Shown in pieces: positions 33,728 to 45,353 of a DNA stretch of 64,000 bases (within the stretch, counting starts at the first letter, position 1; each line of letters starts with the position of its first letter). The DNA is from Jaapia argillacea MUCL 33604 (lineage: Eukaryota > Basidiomycota > Agaricomycetes > Jaapiales > Jaapiaceae), in the NCBI GenBank assembly GCA_000697665.1, contig KL197748.1:219516-283515 (forward strand). Direction: 5' to 3'. A program made the position numbers and the translations under genes. Under the pieces are notes generated by a model that was not told the DNA's origin, searched no databases, and saw nothing but the letters and a program-made list of their open reading frames with translations.

Positions 33728-33880
33728 CAAAAGAGACAACTCTCAGAAGAGGATCGTGATTTGTCTCAGGTGTGGGTAGTGCGCACCTGTATGTGTCTGG
33801 ATGAAGTAATTATCCACTCTGACACTTGGAAGCAGTTCCTGGAGGACTCCATCGACTGTGTGCTTTTCATTGGCCATTGA
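33728..33880 (+). pseudogene. Captured fragment of a MYND-protein gene
   Basis: About 150 bp match the 3' part of MYND copy 2 (19680-19830): RQLSEEDRDLSQVWVVRTCM followed by CLDEVIIHSDTWKQF. Identity is high, and it remains open to a TGA at 33878. There is no matching sequence beyond. It sits directly against a truncated LTR, outside the F-box/MYND array by 14 kb. Confidence 0.85.
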
Positions 33881-34318
33881 CTTGTGAACATCTGACCTCT
33901 GGGGTCTGCTGGCATCTGCAATCTGGCAGATTGTGGTGGACAGTGACTGACAAGCTGGAGAGATTTCGTGCCAAGTGAAACTGTGAACATTGTGAAGTAG
34001 TTGGTCTTCAGCTGCAGCTTGGATGCTCAGTGGATTGCAATGGATGCTGAGAGCGCTGGAGAGATTGTGTACCAACTTGCAACATAGCAAACAATCTGGA
34101 GTGGTGCATCTACAGTTTGTAGAGTACAGTGCCTGCACGTATCAGATATCATCCATCCTCTGGTGGCATGTAGACTAATTCAGATGATTCGAATGCAAAC
34201 TGAAATCGACACACTGCAATTTTGGGTTTGCGTCCTGCCAGCCACATTCTGACAGCAATTACTTTGTCCAGCCATACTGTTAACATCCATCTCCAAATGA
34301 CTAGCTGCCCACCCTGCA
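33881..34318. other. No gene recognised
   Basis: CpG-poor sequence. A minus-strand frame (34138-33743) partly overlaps the antisense of the MYND fragment and has no recognisable domain. Confidence 0.4.
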
Positions 34319-35030
34319 TTGGAGAAGGCACTCAGCTACAAGCAGATCTATCTATTCATTGAGCTGTGCCATAGAGTATTCCCTGTGTCCGGTGCCACTG
34401 GAGTGCAGTCACTGATACCTAAGCAGCCCATCCCCCCTCTGATTCACAATCTGTTATGTGCAGCTACACATCTTGACAGTGCAAGTCTCTCTCTCTGCTG
34501 GGTTGCATTCAGTGACCTTGTCATGGAAGCCATTCACAATGGCCCACTTGAAGACATAGTCTAGAGCCTGACAATTCTCTTGGTGAGCCTCCATCTCTTG
34601 AACAAAATTTAAAATTATGTTGTAGCTGCTGAACAAGGTCCTATATGTATGTGTAGGTGTTGAGGTGTTACTACCCCCCACAAATGTGTGTATTCGGAGA
34701 GATTGTGAATGAAATGGGCAGGCTTTGGGTGAAAGAAAGGAATACAGCGGCAAACTCTTCACGTTATGGCACAGTATCCTCCCAGTCCAGGTTTGTTCTC
34801 TCTATTGTTGGGGTGAGTCCTAAATTCCATTGAAATAGCTTCCTGTATCTGATGAAGATGCCAGGCTGTAATACCACCTACCAGCACAATTATCATGTCG
34901 ACCGCGCTGAACAGCCTGGTGCACTTTGTATCTTCTATAAATCACCTCCTGCATTTCTCAAAGTCTCAGAACATCTCTATGATGAGAGTGGCCTGGCTGT
35001 CTTGTTTGAGACCCAAATGGTGTTTTCTCA

Positions 35031-35921
35031 GTATGTTGTTTCTCGCTGACAATTCAGAAGATTGTTCTTAGGGTGAACAAATCTCCTTGGAGTTTTTGCG
35101 GAATGTGTTTCAAACAGTGAAATATCTATTGTTTGAGGGATAGGACAATTCTCTGATCTTCATCAAAGAGCTCTCAAATATTTTAGACAAATACAAGGGA
35201 TGACAACAAACAAAGGGAGGATGACGAAGACTATAAAGCAGTAAAATCCTACTTTCAAGATTTCTGTCAAAGAAATCTGATACTTCACAGAACCTGATGC
35301 AGACAGATGGACCTCAATGGCTACAACAATATGCAAACTTACAAACTCAGCTCTTCTGACACAAAACAGACATTCAAGTGAAGAAGAGAGTAATCCAGAA
35401 GGGAGAATTATTGTATTTCTTCTCTCTACTTAGCCTGCCTTATATAGGCTACAAAATGCTGAATAATCTACTGTAAATAAGCTTAGTGATCCTGACAAAG
35501 CACCTGTTTCTAGCCAATCAGGGTCTTGATTACTCATCCTATTCTCATGCATCACTTGACTGTCCTATCAGAATGGCTGCTGAGTAAGGTGGTTCTCACA
35601 CTTCTAGATTCCAACCAATCACAATCCAGGCTGATTAATCCACTTCTTGTGCCTCCAGATTTCAACCAATCATGATCAAGGCTGAGTAATCTGCTTCTCA
35701 TGCATCTCATTTCTATCCAATCATAGTCAGGCTAAGTCAGCTGCTTACTGAACTCATCTGACTAATCATTGAGTGACTTGTAGACAGAATTGAGGGATTT
35801 ACAAATGTTTGATTGTTGATGAGTGAAGGAATGGGATAAATGTCACAGAAATGATGATAGCACTGATATGGATTGCAGGACAACTTGGCATAATGGCAAA
35901 ATACAAGATTGACACAAAATG
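35031..35921. repeat. Intronic insertion with about 51-bp CCAAT-containing tandem repeats
   Basis: Between the KDZ splice donor and element A lie about 890 bp without coding. From about 35510 to 35760 a unit of roughly 51 bp (AACCAATCA...GGCTGAGTAATC) is repeated about four times with divergence. TTATATAGG near 35442 reads as a TATA box. This looks like the U3 enhancer region of a further, probably minus-oriented, solo LTR, but I could not fix the ends. Confidence 0.45.
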
Positions 35922-36444
35922 TGTTAGGAGCACTTTAGCGACTAGTACTCAGGCTACGACTTGAGGTGGTAGAGGATGATGAATGAGAGCGAACCAGTTG
36001 AAGGGTACGGCTAAAGAGCTGTATTATTCAAGTGGACAAGCTTGGGGAATACAGGAGGGTGAGGGCACCTTATATACTAGAGCCAAAATGGTAGAACATA
36101 GTAGAATGGTATGGAAGGCGCTAAGAATAGTGTCTGGGGAATACAGGAGAACATGATAGAAAGACAGAGAATGAGGTGGAATGTCCAGAGAACCGGTAAC
36201 CTGCCGAATAGGGTATAGGGCAAGAAGGTGAATTAATAATAGCAGGGCGAGATATAAATAGAACAGATCTGAGGTGAGGCAGGATAAGACAAGATAAGAT
36301 GTCCTAGGTGAGATAAGATAAGATAAGCTACTGCAAAGTGGTGCTGAGTATCATAGACAAGGGAAATGATACGAAAGCAAAGGGAGTCCAATAAAAGAAT
36401 AAAAAGGGCAAGGAAAATATACAAGTCCAGATGTGTTCACAACA
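35922..36444 (-). repeat. Element A 3' LTR (523 bp)
   Basis: On the minus strand it begins TGTTGTGAAC and ends CTCCTAACA. It contains a cluster of GATAAG sites (36280-36335), a TATATAAG box near 36076-36069 and the self-primer complement TGGACAAGCTT at 36033-36043 (plus-strand reading). It differs from the other LTR by about twenty transitions, nearly all CpG-type. Confidence 0.93.
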
Positions 36445-37221
36445 CCACCCCCTCTCTATGATCGACATTGTCCCCAATGTCCTAATCCACCAACCATATT
36501 TACTTATCCCCCCATCCGTAGTCGGGTCCCTTGGGTTGGAAGGGGTTTGGTGAAGTCGGTGGAGGGAGATCCAGGGTAGCAGACGGGTTTGGTTCAAATA
36601 CAAATGGGGTGTTGGGCGTATCTGTGGATTCAGGGGATGCATCCTTGGGGGAATCCTCATTCAGGACGAGGTTGTTGATGAGCTCGAGGAGGTTGCTCAT
36701 TCTGGGTGCGATGGGTGAAGGTGAGAGTGGGCTCTATTTGAGTTCGTCAGCAGTCTCAAAGTTTTCGTAGTCAGGGGTATTACCGCGAGTAGAGGGGTGA
36801 TTGGTGTGGCCGCAGTTGTGGAGTTGTTCCAGACAATTGCAAAGAAGGTCAAGGGGGTCCCAACCAGTGGATGGGGGTGGTGATGGCGACGGGGTGCATT
36901 GTGCGGTGACTATAGCAGGGGAGTGAGGACGAGGTGGCGAGGTAGGGAAGTTGGGCGTCTCTGGTGTGGTTGGCAGTGGGGGAGTGGGTGCGGTCTGCCA
37001 AGGATGTAAGACATCTTCTTCGTTATATAGGTTGCCAAGGCAGTATCCCACATTTCCTTCTGGGTCGATCTGGAAGTGGATCTTGTGTACCGCGATCGGT
37101 TGGTGCGTGGCGCGCGTGGTACTGATTACCAATTGCAGTAGTGTGGGTACAGAGGATGACCAAAAGATGGATCCCCTCCATTAGTAGGAGGATGAGGTGG
37201 CAGAGGAAGTTGATAAGGGTG
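36445..37221 (-). pseudogene. Element A region between chromodomain and 3' LTR
   Basis: It contains a minus-strand frame 37132-36734 (Pro/Thr-rich, with segment IHFQIDPEGNVGYCLGNLYN and a Cys/His stretch CNCLEQLHNCGHTNH) and a second frame 36700-36500 (MSNLLELINNLVLNEDSP). These may be remnants of a third ORF, but they are not similar to ORF3 of element B as far as I can see. The polypurine tract AGAGAGGGGGTGG (36458-36446, minus) abuts the LTR. Confidence 0.45.
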
Positions 37222-40200
37222 TCAATCTTGTGGGCTGGCATGTTGCTGGGGTACTTGTGGGGGGATGAATCTTTTCAGTTTGGCCAGGTGTGCCTTTATT
37301 TGCTCTGGGTCTGGGTGTTTGGTCATGTGCTCTGGGAGGTTTGGGAGGCTTTCCATGGCCGCACGTCTGGCTGCAAGGTCAATCCAGAGCCAGGTCCATT
37401 CTTCCTTGGGTATCCTTAGTAACACAAACACTAGCTTGACAGGTTTGGGAGAATTGGGGTGTTTCTGATGGAACACTTCCACCAACTCAGATGCATTGTG
37501 GAGGTTTTTCATGTCTTCCCATGTATTCTCCGAGTCTGGGTATCCTTTCCATTTCACAAGATATTTGATGGATTTCTTCCCTCTTCCGGCATACTTCGAT
37601 TTGATGACTTCTTCTACTTCAAACTCTTCTTCTCCAGTGATCAAGTTGGGTATGGGTTGTGGGTAGTTTATTCCGTGTTTGGCAGTTTCTTTGTATGGAG
37701 TCAGTAATCCAGTGTGGAAGACCAGATGTATTTTCCAGGTATTGGGTAGTTTGGGCTGGTAAGTCCCTGATCTGATGACGGTTTCTATTTCAAAGGGACC
37801 GTGTCATTTGGGGGAGAGTTTGGCACTGGGGTATTCTGTTTTGACATTTTTTACTTCTAGCCAAACTGAATCTCCGACCTTGAAGTCGGGTCCTTTTGCT
37901 CCGTACTTGTCGAGTTGGTTCTTCATTGCTTTGGCTGCCAGTTTAAGGCATGCTTCAGCTTCCTCTCTTGACTTCTTGAGTTCCTCTAGTCATTGTTCTG
38001 CTGCTGGGATGTTGGGTGTGGGCCTGAATGAGGGTTTGACCTTGGCTTGATATCCGTGTATAAGTTCAAATGGTGTTTTCTTGGTGGCAGAGTGTAAGCG
38101 TGTGTTGTGGGACATTTCTGCAGCATAGAGGAGCAAGGGCCAGTTATTTTGGACTCAATTGCAATAGGCTTGGAGGAATATTTCCAATTCCTGATTGACT
38201 CTTTCTGTAGCTCCATCGGTTTCTGGATGGTATCCTGTGCTCAGGGCCGATTTGATATCAAGTCGGTCAAATACAGTGCAGAGGACCTGGGATGTGAACT
38301 GAGGTCCTCAGTCTGATATCATTTTGTCCAGTAGCCTGTATCACCTAAAGGCTCCTTTGATAAGAATTTCCACTGTTCCATCAGTGTCTATGGTTTTGTT
38401 GCAGGGTGTGAAGACTACAGTTTTGGTGAATCAATCGGTGAGAATGTGGATGGCATCAAAGCCATCTACTTCTGGTATGCCTGTGATAAAATCTTGTGTT
38501 ACGATTTTGAAAGGTTGCTTTGGAATTTCTGTTGGGTGTAGTGGTTCTTGTGTTGGATTGTTGTTTGGTTTGATGGATTGGCACGTTGCACATCCTTCGA
38601 TGTAATTTTTGACAAATACCGACATACCAGGCCACCAATAGTCCCGTTGTACGATTTCCAGGGTTTTGTATCTTCTGGGGTGTCCTATTAAGATGGGGTC
38701 GTGGCAGGATTTTACGACTTTTCGTTGTAAGTCCGTATTCTTGGGTATGTATATCTTTCCTCAGTAGAGGATTAGTCCGTCTTCCAGGTTCCATTCTTCT
38801 AGTTCTTTGGTAAGGGACCGTGGTCCCTGAGTGCAAATGGAGTTTAGGGCTATTGCTACCAAATCATCAAGTTCATTATTCCTTCTGATTTCTTCTTTTA
38901 GGTCTTTGTCTCCCATTATCTGTGTGTGTTCTTTGCGATTTGTTGTCATTATGTTTCATATTGCTGGCTGGATTTGTCGTGCAACTATGGGGGAGTGTGT
39001 TGAGGCGGTTCCTCGTCCTGTGATGTTAACTTGTTTAGTGAAAAGTTGAGGGCCCAGTAGTATTCTGTCTTGGTTGTCGGTATCCACCCCCTCCTTATGG
39101 TCCTGTCGTCTTGACAGGCCATCAGATTTTTTAGACTTTCCTGACTTGTGTATCAATTTGAAGTTGAATTGTGTCAGGAATTGGGCCCATCACGCTTGTC
39201 GTCGGCTGAGCTTCTGGGCATTTCGGAAGTATTCCAAATTCTTGTGGTTGGTATAGATCTTGATTTTGTGGGTGCATCCTTCTAGGTAGTGCTGCCATGC
39301 TTCTAGTGAGCGAATGATTGCCAGCAGTTCTTTATCGTGGATGTCATAATTTCGCTCTGCTTCTGATAGGGATTTTGACAGGTATGCAACTGGATGCCAT
39401 TTCCCATCATTTTCCAACTGTGTGAGGACAGCCCCGGTTGCATAGTTGGATGCATCACATTCGATCTGGAGAGGTTTGGTTGTATCAGGTGTTAGCAGCA
39501 TTGGGGAGGACATGAACGATGCCTTCAGTTTGTCGAAGGCTTCTTGGCATTTATGGGTCCAATCCCATTCATGTTCCTTTCTTGTTAACTCGAATAGTGG
39601 TTTGGCAATTTTGAAAAAGCGCAGATGAATTGCCAGTAGAAGTTGCAGAACCCTAGGAATGATTGAACTTCCTTGACCTTTTTGGGTTCTGGCCATTCCA
39701 TGATTCCAGCTACTTTGATCAGGTCCATTTCCACCAGGTTATGGGAGACCATTAGTCCCAGGTATTTGATTTTAGGAACTTCAAATGTGCATTTTTCAGG
39801 TTTTAGGAACAAGTCGTTTTCTTCCAGTATCTTCATTACTTGGTGCAGTACTTGTCGATGTTTGGCTAGGTCGTGGGTGAAGATTAAGATGTCATTGAGG
39901 TATACTATGACATGTCCCTCGTCGATGAGTTCCTTGAATAATCCGTTCATCATCATCTGGAAGGTTGCAGGCGAATTGGTTAGTCTGAAGAACATCACTT
40001 GCGGTTCATATAGTCCTCGGTTCATTTTAAAGGCCACTTTCCATTCATCTCCTTCCTTGATCCTGACATTGTTGTATCCCCAATGTAGGTCTAGTTTGGA
40101 ATATATCTTGGCTCCTTTTAGTTTGTCGATGAGTTCTGAAATGAGGGGTATTGGATAGGTGTTTTTGACGGTCATTGAGTTGAGGTAATGATAATCTTGC

Positions 40201-41200
40201 TTTGGTCGGAGTTTACCATCCTTCTTTTTGACAAAGAAGAAGGGGGATGACAGTGGGGACTTCGATGGTCAGATGTATTTCTTTGTCAGTTGTTCTTCCA
40301 AGAATGTGTCAAGTTCTTTTTGTTCTGATGGGGACAAGGGGTACATTTTGCAATTGATCAGCTTCCATCCTTCTTTTAGTTCTATTGCATGGTCCCAGGG
40401 GCGTTTTATGGGGAAGCGTTCCAATGCTTTTTTCTTGAAGATTCTTCTATATTTCAGTATTCCCTAGGTATCATTTCTTCTAGGGTTTTCTCCCTCTGCC
40501 TTTGCGTGGCTTTCTCAGCCAATTTGATTGATTTGTTTCCATGGGCTCTGGCTGCGATAATCGCAGGATGTTCTTCTTCATTGACTTCATTGTCGTCTTT
40601 GGGTAGCAGATCTCCTATTAATGCATGATGGACCTTGATGCCTGAGTATGTCCAGGGTTTTATTTCGCTATCTGGATTTGTGGTTTCGTCTTTAGCCCAT
40701 AGTTCTGAGGGGAGTATTCCTTGTTTCCAGGGTTTTTGTTTCTTGGTTTCAGTTTCTTTGACTGGGGTTGGTTCTGTGTCGTGGGATGGAATTCTGGGGG
40801 TGGGTCTGGTGTGTACAGAGATGGGTCCTTGATTTTGGCATGTGTCTGGGCATCAGCTTAGGTTGAGTGTGTAGGTTTGCCAATTTATTTCAGGGTTATG
40901 TTCCAATAGCCAGTCACTTCCGAGGATGATGTTTTCTTTTCCTATGTTGGTGACGTAAAACCGGTTTTTTTCGGTGTGGGTTCCTCCTTCTTGTCCATGG
41001 ATTTGGATTCCTAGTTCAATGTAGTAGCAGATTTCTCTGTCTGCATTTTCTGAGTCATCGACATTGTGGACTGGGATTTGTCTTGGTAATCTCTGGAGGT
41101 TCATTTGCTTCTTGACAGTGTATTCATAACTGATTAGATTTTCAGTAGCCCTGCTGTCGACCAGGGCTTTGGCGGTGGCGGTTCAATTCTTTCCAATAAG
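37222..41200 (-). pseudogene. pol: Element A Pol (protease to chromodomain), degenerate
   Basis: Pieces in order on the minus strand: protease box ALVDSRAT near 41150, in place of the usual DSGA; IPVHNVDD...IILGSDWLLEHNPEI at 41104-40853; RT at 40240-39590 with LDLHWGYNNVR and a catalytic box reading YLND, so the first Asp is lost (CTCGAT to CTCAAT, CpG type); RNase H at 39600-39150 with IECDAS intact but YTNHKNLEYF in place of YTDHK; integrase at about 38950-37800 with CATCQ, FITGIPEVDGFD, GYHPETDGATERVNQE; chromodomain at 37640-37480 (KYLVKWKGYPDSENTWED). In-frame TGA codons occur at positions where relatives have Arg, for example in SD-stop-GPQFTS. It cannot encode an active enzyme. Confidence 0.88.
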
Positions 41201-41337
41201 TTTGATTTGGATTTGTAGTGATGGAGTTCCTGAGTTCTTCAGGGTGGAAATAGATAAGGATTCGGGGGTATCCAAGACTTGATATCAATTGAAAGAATCT
41301 CGTTTAACCTTCTCGTTCGCCACAGGCGGAAGGTGAT

Positions 41338-42389
41338 TTAAAAACCCAATTTAACAAACTCTTCTTTAATTGTTTGTGCTACTTCCCATCTACTATCCTC
41401 TGTCGTATCTTGCAAAAGATTCCTGATTTCTTCTTTCCTACTTTGATAATCCTGGCCTGGAAGTGTTTCCTGGAAGGCATCTTCTGTTTATCTGGGCAGT
41501 TGCAGGAGAAGTGTCCAGGTTTGCAGCAATAGAAGCACACATTGATGTCTCTTAACCTTCTTCGTTCTTGGTCATCCAGACGTCGGAATTGTCCAGTTTG
41601 TCGATTTCTTCTGACTCAAGCGGTGTCTATGTCCATGGGAACACCTTCCGACTGATAGGGTTGTTGATATTGGGGGGTGGGATTGTCAGGGTATATTGGT
41701 TTGGCCAAGCGAAATCTCCAGGATTTTTCGGTGGCGGCTTGTTGTTGGAGGAGGTCTTCTTGGATAGCGGCTGTTTTAAAGTTGGCATAGTTGGATGGGG
41801 GAGTGGGAAGATGGATGATGGCACAGAGGATGTCCCAGTTGAGTCCTTCCCCAAAGTACTCTAGTAGCGCAGCGTCATTGAATTCGGTGTAGTGTGCTAG
41901 GTCTTCAAATTTGGCGACATAGTCGTCGACGGATGATCTTCCTTGTTGCAGGCTCTGGATTTGCATTCTTGCTGTTCCTCCCTTGTCTAATTCCTTGAAT
42001 GTGTCCTTAATGCAAGCAACGAATTCTTCCCATGTATCCTTACTTCTATCCGCTTTGGTATATGTTCCCTTCTCGTAATTGTTGATGTATTTCATGGCCC
42101 AGGAACCCACAGTACCGTCTTTCATGAAAGAAAGAGTGTAGGTGATCTTGGCCCATTTGTTCTTGAAGTCATCTAGATTGGCTCCGATGTTAAGTTTAAC
42201 CTCTTGAACAAATTTGTCAGTTCGTCGGTGGTCGCCAGTGAAGACTGATGGAGGGGTGAGTTTGGGTCCCTCGTTGTTAGTTGCGCCAGACATGGTGTGG
42301 CTGGGTGTGGGGCCTGGTGGTGGCAGAGGTGGTGACAGAACAGGTGGGACTTGGGGTTGGGGATTTGGAGTTGGTACAGGGTAGTTGGG
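41338..42389 (-). pseudogene. gag: Element A Gag and end of pre-Gag, cut by element B
   Basis: MSGATN begins at 42294. The capsid region includes SSVDDYVAKFEDLAHYTEF and IHLPTPPSNYANFKTAAIQ; near 41500 a CCHC knuckle reads CFYCCKPGHFSCNC (CX2CX4HX4C kept). The frame ends EFVKLGF-type at TAA 41340-41338. Upstream the frame continues without a break through a proline-rich stretch (PNYPVPTPN) until the LTR of element B at 42389, showing that Gag normally has a long N-terminal extension. Confidence 0.85.
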
Positions 42390-42875
42390 TGTTACGACTC
42401 TGTATACCCGTTTCATTTTTTGTTATCTTATCCCATCTCGGACATCTTATCTCGCCTTATCACACCTTTGCTCAGACTCGTTCTATTTATATCTTGTTGT
42501 ACTATTTATAACTTGGTCCTCCGTACTATACCCCATCAGGATGGCTACCAACTCCCCGGGTGTTCTGCCCCATTCTCTATCCTTCTGTCATATTCTCTCG
42601 TATTCCTTGGACTCTATTCTTAGCGCCTTCTCTACCATTCTACTACATTCCACCCCTCTGATCCTAGTATATAAGGTGCTCTTGTCCCTCTGTATCCCTT
42701 AAGCTTGTCCACTTGAATAATACAGCCTTTAGCCTGTACCCTTCAACTGGTTTGCTCTCATTTGTCATCCTCTACCCCCTCAAGTCATAGCCTGAGTCTG
42801 GACTAAGCCAAAGTACCCAAAGGACTTACAAGCCTTACTTGCTACTTTGCGCCCACGCTAAAGTTGCTCGTAACA
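42390..42875 (+). repeat. Element B 5' LTR (486 bp) with self-priming site
   Basis: It begins TGTTACGACTCTG and ends GCTCGTAACA. TATATAA at 42669-42675 is followed after about 33 nt by AAGCTTGTCCA (42702-42712), and the first internal bases contain its perfect 11-nt reverse complement TGGACAAGCTT (42878-42888). The 3' half is clearly related to the element A LTR. It differs from the 3' LTR at 22 sites, 20 of them transitions at CpG-type positions. Confidence 0.93.
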
Positions 42876-42904
42876 CTTGGACAAGCTTTTCACACCCTAC
42901 TCAC

Positions 42905-44302
42905 CCTACAACACCGACACAGTCAGGATCTGTGATCCTATCCACCCTGGAACCCTATCGTGTTGTCATAACCAACGAACCCCATCCCTGCATCATCGAC
43001 ACCATCGACGTTCGACCCCTTTTTCTAGTACAACATCGTGACAATAAACAGTTCTTATTCGTTAAACGACAAATAACACACACTTTATACCCAGTCGACA
43101 ACACCAATCTAGAAACCCCCAGTCAACTACTCCCCGTCGCTGCTCACTACCCCATTCCCTCCTCCCCCACCCCCGAGAAGGTCAAACAGCAATCCAAACT
43201 AATCTGCATCCTTATCCTACTCAAAGCCCTCGTTAAGTACCAAACCTGGCAGAAGTACGGATCCACATTGATGCTTTCCTAAGTGCGTTTCTGCTCATCA
43301 CCCAGGAACTTGACCAACTTTACCACCAGCTCAACATTGTCAGTGCTGACCTGATCACCCTTCGCACACGAATCAATGACATTATCAAACGAATACGCCA
43401 ACAAGTGGAAGAAGTCAAACAACTCCGCTGACAACATATTGAACTAGTCCCCCTGCCAACATGCACTCACCAAGATTGATCCCCACAGGCCCTTGGCATA
43501 TCAACAACACACACTTCCTAAAGACACCTTCGCACCCACATTTCAATACCTCAACTGATATAATGACGGAGTCAGAAGCAGGATTCATTACGATGAATCC
43601 AACGGCCTATTCTTTTATAACCGAAAACCCTTCACCGCACGCCCAGCTGGAGGGTTCACCCTGTTTGGAGAACCCGACCAATTTCCCTGCAATCTAGATC
43701 TCCCTACCTACCAAGAATACCTCCAACTCCACCCCAAAATCCTACCACAAACCCCTACAACACCCAAAGCAACGAGGTTGCTACCACCAACCAACCCTGC
43801 ATCACCTTTGGTTGTCTCCCCCCTACCACTCATCACATCCTCCTCCACCCAACCCCCGTGGGCTAACCCCCATCAAAGAATCTCTTGAGGAGGAACCCCT
43901 CGACCAAAACCCCCATTGCGACAACCCAGCAGACAATCCGCCCACAGCAACTGAGGGCTACAAGAACTATGTGAAGCTGTGTCTAGATCTGCTTCTAGAA
44001 CATCTTACTGAGCCCCAGAAGAATCAGATGACAACCACTCCACCACCGAGGAAGAAACGGAAGCTCAACCCACTAACGACCCTATCACTGAAGAACCAGA
44101 AGATTCACACTCCCCAACACAGGACCCTCCTACTGGGCAAATTGATCCTGAAGAACCCGTTCCCATCCCCATTGACACCGAACCAACTCCCAATCCACCC
44201 AACTACCCTGTACCAACTCCAAATCCACCACCCCAAGTCCCACCTGTTCCGCCGCCACCTCCACCACCTCCGCCACCACTGGGACCCACACCCAGTAACA
44301 CC
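42905..44302 (+). pseudogene. Element B pre-Gag region
   Basis: A frame that is also present in element A (54181-53897, minus) opens with VILSTLEPYRVVITNEPHP and DTIDVRPLFLV. A coiled-coil-like stretch follows (ELDQLYHQLNIVSADLITLR), then a segment LPTYQEYLQLHPKILPQTP, then an acidic and proline-rich tract leading directly into Gag (IPIDTEPTPNPPNYPVPTPN). Conservation between A and B argues that it is translated as part of, or just before, Gag. TGA and TAA interruptions are present. I recognise no family. Confidence 0.6.
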
Positions 44303-45291
44303 ATGTCTGGCGCAACTAACAAAGGACCCAAACTCCCCCCCCATCAGTGTTCACCAGTGATCGCCGATGAACTGACAAATTTGTTCAAGAAGTTAAACTT
44401 AGCATCGGAGCCAACCCAGACGACTTCAAGAATGAATGGGCCAAGATCGCCTATACCCTTTCCTTCATGAAGGATGGCACCGCCAGTTCTTGGGCAATGA
44501 AGTATATAGAAGATTACGAGAAGCCCACCGGCCCCTATACCAAAGCAGACGGAAGCAAGGATACCTGGGACAAATTCATTGCCCACGTCAAGAACACGTT
44601 CAAGGAACTGGACAAAGGAGGAACTGCAAGGGTGCAAATCCAGAACTTACAACAAGGAAGATCATCCGTCAACGACTATGTTGCCAAATTCGAAGACCTA
44701 GCGTGCTATACTGAATTCAATGATGCTGCCCTACTCAAGTACTTCAAGAAGGGACTCAATTGGGACATTCTTCATGCTATCATCCATCTTCCCACTCCCC
44801 CATCCAATTACACCAATTTTAAAGCCGCCGCCATCCAAGAAGACCTCCTTCGACAACAAGCAGCAGCTGAGAAATCCTGGAGATTTTGCTCAGCCAAGCC
44901 TATATACCCTGATGATCCCACTCCCAGATACCGACAACCCTACCAATCGGAAGGCGTCCCCATGGACATCGACGCCACTTGGTTTGGAAGAAACCGACGA
45001 ACCGGACAATTCCGACACCTGGACGACCAAGAACAGAAGAAGTTAAGGGACACCAACACATGCTTCTATTGCCGCAAACCCAGACACTTCTCCCGTGATT
45101 GCCCAGACAAACAAAAGAAACCCTTCAAGAAACACTTCCAAGCTGGGGTCGTCGGAGTAGGGAAGGGAAGAGAAGAAGAACCAAGGGACATAGGAAAAGA
45201 GATCAGGAATCTCTTACAGGATATGGCAGAGGATAACAGATGGGAAGTAGTACAAATGGTCAGAGAGGAGTTTGCTAAATTGGGTTTTTAA
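44303..45291 (+). pseudogene. gag: Element B Gag
   Basis: The start MSGATNKGPKL at 44303 corresponds to A. One base is missing from a C-run at about 44333-44341, and a TGA follows where A has Arg. From 44467 the frame is open to TAA at 45289-45291 with the capsid core (SFMKDGTASSWAMKYIEDYE, SSVNDYVAKFEDLACYTEF) and a CCHC knuckle CFYCRKPRHFSRDC near 45062-45105. It forms particles and binds RNA in active relatives. Confidence 0.88.
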
Positions 45292-45353
45292 ATCACCTTC
45301 CACCTGTGGCGAACGAGAAGGTTAAATGAGATTCCTTTAATCGATACCAAGTT

